NCBI GenBank assembly: GCA_002683775.1
Contig: NYTT01000049.1
Location: 1-8,777 of the forward strand
Direction of reading: 5' to 3'
DNA length: 8,777 nucleotides
DNA from: Flavobacteriales bacterium
Lineage (GTDB): Bacteria > Bacteroidota > Bacteroidia > Flavobacteriales > BACL11
The notes under the pieces were generated by a model. The model ran no database searches. It was not told the origin of the DNA and was given only the letters and a program-made list of their open reading frames with translations. Below are positions 7,787 through 8,777 of this stretch, in pieces. A program made the translations under genes and the position numbers. The first letter of the stretch is position 1. Each line of letters starts with the position of its first letter.

Positions 7787-8777
7787 AAAAATTCTATTGA
7801 TTTTATTTTTACCGCTAATCAGCTTTTCTCAAAATATTGATAAACTATTTCATGAAAGAGGTGAAATTAATTTTAGCTTTAAATACAACAACAAAATTCA
7901 ACTAAATAAAATCTCTGATATTATTTCTATAGATCATAAAACAAATTCTCATACAGCTTATGCATATGCTAATAAAAAAGAATTCAAAGACTTTTTAGAA
8001 CTTGATATCGATTATGATATCATAAAACATAAACCTAATAAATTAATACAATCTTCTAAAAGCAACTGGAATTACTATCCAACATATGATGAATATGTCG
8101 ATTTAATGACGGCATTTACAGATTCTTTTCCAAGTTTGTGCAAGACATATAGTCTAGGTACTCTAAATTCTGGAAGAGAAATTCTTTGTGTACAAATTTC
8201 AGATAATGTTGGTCAAAAAGAAGACGAGCCCTCATTCTTATATACATCCTCAATGCATGGTGATGAATTAGCAGGATATATTCTTAGTTTAAGATTAATA
8301 GATTATCTGTTAAATCAATATGGAACAAATCAAGAAATAACTAATCTTATTAATGAAATTGATATTTGGAGAAATCCTTTAGCTAATCCAGATGGAGCAT
8401 ATTATGGAGGAAATCAAGATGTATGGTCTGCTACAAGATATAATGCAAATTTTATCGATTTGAACAGAAATTATCCAGATCCCCAAGATGGCCCTCATCC
8501 TGATGGAAATAACTACCAAGAAGAAACTAATATCTTTTTAGGACTTGCAGATACTGTAGACTTTACGATATCAGCAAATATGCACGGAGGAGTAGAAGTT
8601 TGTAATTATCCTTGGGATACCTGGAGTAATCTAACTGCAGACAATAACTGGTGGGATTACGTTTCTCATGAATATGCTGATTCTTGTCAAATAAATAGTA
8701 GTAATGGTTATTTTAACTACTTGAACGATGGGATTACAAATGGTCATGATTGGTATGAGGTAGATGGAGGAAGACAA
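7779..8777 (+). CDS. Exported M14 zinc carboxypeptidase, N-terminal part (truncated by window edge)
   Basis: Zinc metallocarboxypeptidase that removes C-terminal residues from peptides. From the ATG at 7779, 333 codons are open to the right edge. Residues 1-18 (MTKKILLILFLPLISFSQ) are a signal peptide. Residues about 20-110 look like the small N-terminal pro-like domain seen before many Bacteroidota M14 domains (YAYANKKEFKDFL). The peptidase domain then begins near NWNYYPTYDEY. Zinc ligands are visible as HGDE (His160, Glu163) and His269 in NMHGG. RNPLANPDG (Arg198) and DLNRNYPD (Asn229, Arg230) match the substrate-binding motifs. The catalytic Glu, usually about 70 residues after the third ligand, falls beyond the window, so activity cannot be confirmed here. 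Related proteins are often large with a C-terminal secretion (T9SS) tail; that part is not visible. The gene overlaps the preceding C1 peptidase gene by 8 bp. Confidence 0.92.
   Translation, partial: MTKKILLILFLPLISFSQNIDKLFHERGEINFSFKYNNKIQLNKISDIISIDHKTNSHTAYAYANKKEFKDFLELDIDYDIIKHKPNKLIQSSKSNWNYYPTYDEYVDLMTAFTDSFPSLCKTYSLGTLNSGREILCVQISDNVGQKEDEPSFLYTSSMHGDELAGYILSLRLIDYLLNQYGTNQEITNLINEIDIWRNPLANPDGAYYGGNQDVWSATRYNANFIDLNRNYPDPQDGPHPDGNNYQEETNIFLGLADTVDFTISANMHGGVEVCNYPWDTWSNLTADNNWWDYVSHEYADSCQINSSNGYFNYLNDGITNGHDWYEVDGGRQ

Overview
The window reads as a low-GC (roughly 30% by eye) chromosomal segment of a Bacteroidota bacterium, most likely a marine or free-living member of the Flavobacteriia. 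The evidence is the family-typical protein sequences (a DUF1573 protein with the SCGCT motif, a Bacteroidota-style ValRS, an IcmF-type mutase and two exported peptidases), the A-rich leaders without clear Shine-Dalgarno sequences, and a promoter with TTTG and TAnnTTTG boxes, which is the pattern known for this phylum. No rRNA, tRNA, CRISPR array, insertion sequence or phage gene was seen. All three complete genes end in TAA.

Layout: positions 1-368 hold the start of a DUF1573 exported protein on the minus strand, cut by the left edge. A 137-bp divergent intergenic region (369-505) carries a good minus-strand promoter and a perfect 7-bp-arm palindrome 17 bases upstream of the valS start. Then four plus-strand genes follow with almost no space between them: valS (506-3148), an icmF-type fused coenzyme-B12 mutase (about 3172-6561), a secreted bleomycin-hydrolase-like C1 cysteine peptidase (6575-7786), and a secreted M14 zinc carboxypeptidase (7779 to the right edge, incomplete). 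The gaps are 23 bp, 13 bp and an 8-bp overlap, with no terminator or convincing internal promoter seen, so one transcript is plausible.

How the genes may work together: the two exported peptidases could produce free amino acids outside the cytoplasm. ValRS charges valine onto tRNA. IcmF rearranges isobutyryl-CoA (a valine degradation intermediate) and n-butyryl-CoA, and in some homologues isovaleryl-CoA and pivalyl-CoA. A branched-chain amino-acid theme is therefore possible, but it is inference from order only.

The points most worth a second look are: the mutase active-site residues Phe577 and Gln778, which argue for an isobutyryl-CoA-type rather than a methylmalonyl-CoA mutase; the Asp in place of the usual catalytic Asn in the C1 peptidase; and the palindrome in front of valS. 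I found no convincing undescribed multi-gene system here; most of the window is housekeeping and metabolic.
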